From Pseudomonadota bacterium (GTDB lineage Bacteria; Pseudomonadota; Gammaproteobacteria; Woeseiales; Woeseiaceae), in assembly GCA_027295475.1 (NCBI GenBank), contig JAPUKV010000122.1, positions 1-14,724 of the forward strand: a stretch of 14,724 nt of DNA. The letters are read 5' to 3'. Of this stretch, positions 14,326 through 14,724 are shown one piece after another; position 1 is the stretch's first letter; each line of letters begins with the position of its first letter. A program made the translations under genes and the position numbers. The notes under the pieces were generated by a model, which worked only from the letters and a program-made list of their open reading frames with translations, was not told the origin of the DNA and ran no database searches.

Positions 14326-14724
14326 ATGGTCAAGACCCGAGCATTTGATCCATCAACCGCCCTGTCCAGGGCGGTCGACCTGTTTTCTTCGAAAGGGTAT
14401 TCGGAAACCTCGATGGATGACATCGTGCGCGCGACGGGCGTCAGCCGCTACGGGCTTTATGGAACATTCGGCAATAAACGGGAGCTCTTCGAACAGGCCC
14501 TTGAACGATATGCAGACGGCATGGGCAGGCAATCGTACCTGCGTCTTCTGGAGCCGGACGCTTCGCTGGATCACATCCGGGCAATTTTCAACGAACGCAT
14601 CGATGCAATGTGCACTGGCGGTCAGAGTCGTGGCTGCATGCTGTGCCACACGGCAATGGAGCTGGCCCCGCATGATCCTGAGATCGAAGCTGTTCTGCAG
14701 AAGTTTTTGCACCGCATGTCCAAA
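14326..14724 (+). CDS. TetR/AcrR-family transcriptional regulator (partial, runs off right edge)
   Basis: The first 133 codons are present and the frame is open to the window end; family members are about 190-200 residues. Residues 10-56 form the DNA-binding part, with ALSRAVDLFSSKGYSETSMD and the helix-turn-helix region IVRATGVSRYGLYGTFGNKR. The ligand-binding part starts after residue 60 and includes SRGCMLCHTAMELAP. Cys96, Cys104 and Cys107 sit close together, and in some TetR proteins of this type a cysteine in this region senses electrophiles or oxidants, so a redox or reactive-compound signal is a reasonable guess. The upstream operator and promoter support this start. The divergent partner is the nitroreductase-family gene. 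Confidence 0.9.
   Translation, partial: MVKTRAFDPSTALSRAVDLFSSKGYSETSMDDIVRATGVSRYGLYGTFGNKRELFEQALERYADGMGRQSYLRLLEPDASLDHIRAIFNERIDAMCTGGQSRGCMLCHTAMELAPHDPEIEAVLQKFLHRMSK

Overview
The window looks like chromosomal DNA of a free-living gammaproteobacterium. The reasons are a ydbH-ynbE-ydbL cluster, a TypA/BipA GTPase, a CadC-type winged-helix/TPR regulator, a DUF6491-like secreted protein and two palindromic repeats of the gammaproteobacterial GGTGTCAGATTTATTTTC type. The Woeseiaceae/Chromatiales-like part of the class would fit, but this rests on gene content and was not tested. There are no tRNA, rRNA, CRISPR, phage or transposase genes.

Layout. 1-68 (-): start of a gene with a twin-arginine signal, cut by the window edge. 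69-525: apparent non-coding stretch. 526-2649 (+): REC-PAS-GGDEF-EAL cyclic-di-GMP protein. 2721-4544 (+): typA/bipA. 4577-7054, 7127-7312 and 7324-7647 (+): ydbH, ynbE and ydbL, a compact operon for an inner-to-outer membrane lipid-transport bridge, directly behind typA. 7740-7808: perfect REP-like hairpin between convergent genes. 7828 to about 9102 (-): acyltransferase-3 membrane protein whose conserved N-terminus lies upstream of any standard start codon. 9342-9722 (-): small lipoprotein. 9817-12186 (-): winged-helix, transmembrane, TPR regulator. 12335-12406: second REP-like hairpin, in the opposite orientation. 12510-12965 (+): secreted DUF6491-like protein with four cysteines. 13168-13413 (-): unrecognised 81-residue protein. 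13654-14118 (-): deazaflavin-dependent nitroreductase-family protein. 14326-end (+): TetR regulator, cut by the right edge.

How the genes work together. The clearest system is the YdbH-YnbE-YdbL set: a membrane-anchored AsmA-like periplasmic protein, an outer-membrane lipoprotein and a small periplasmic partner. The regulator and the lipoprotein just downstream of it may be co-transcribed. The TetR gene has a near-consensus promoter whose -10 box lies inside a perfect inverted repeat and whose predicted transcript is leaderless; its divergent neighbour is the nitroreductase-family gene, a natural candidate target. The two REP-like hairpins are inverted relative to each other, differ by paired substitutions that keep the stem intact, and carry the same one-sided half-copy. 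They bracket the accessory block from the acyltransferase to the winged-helix regulator.
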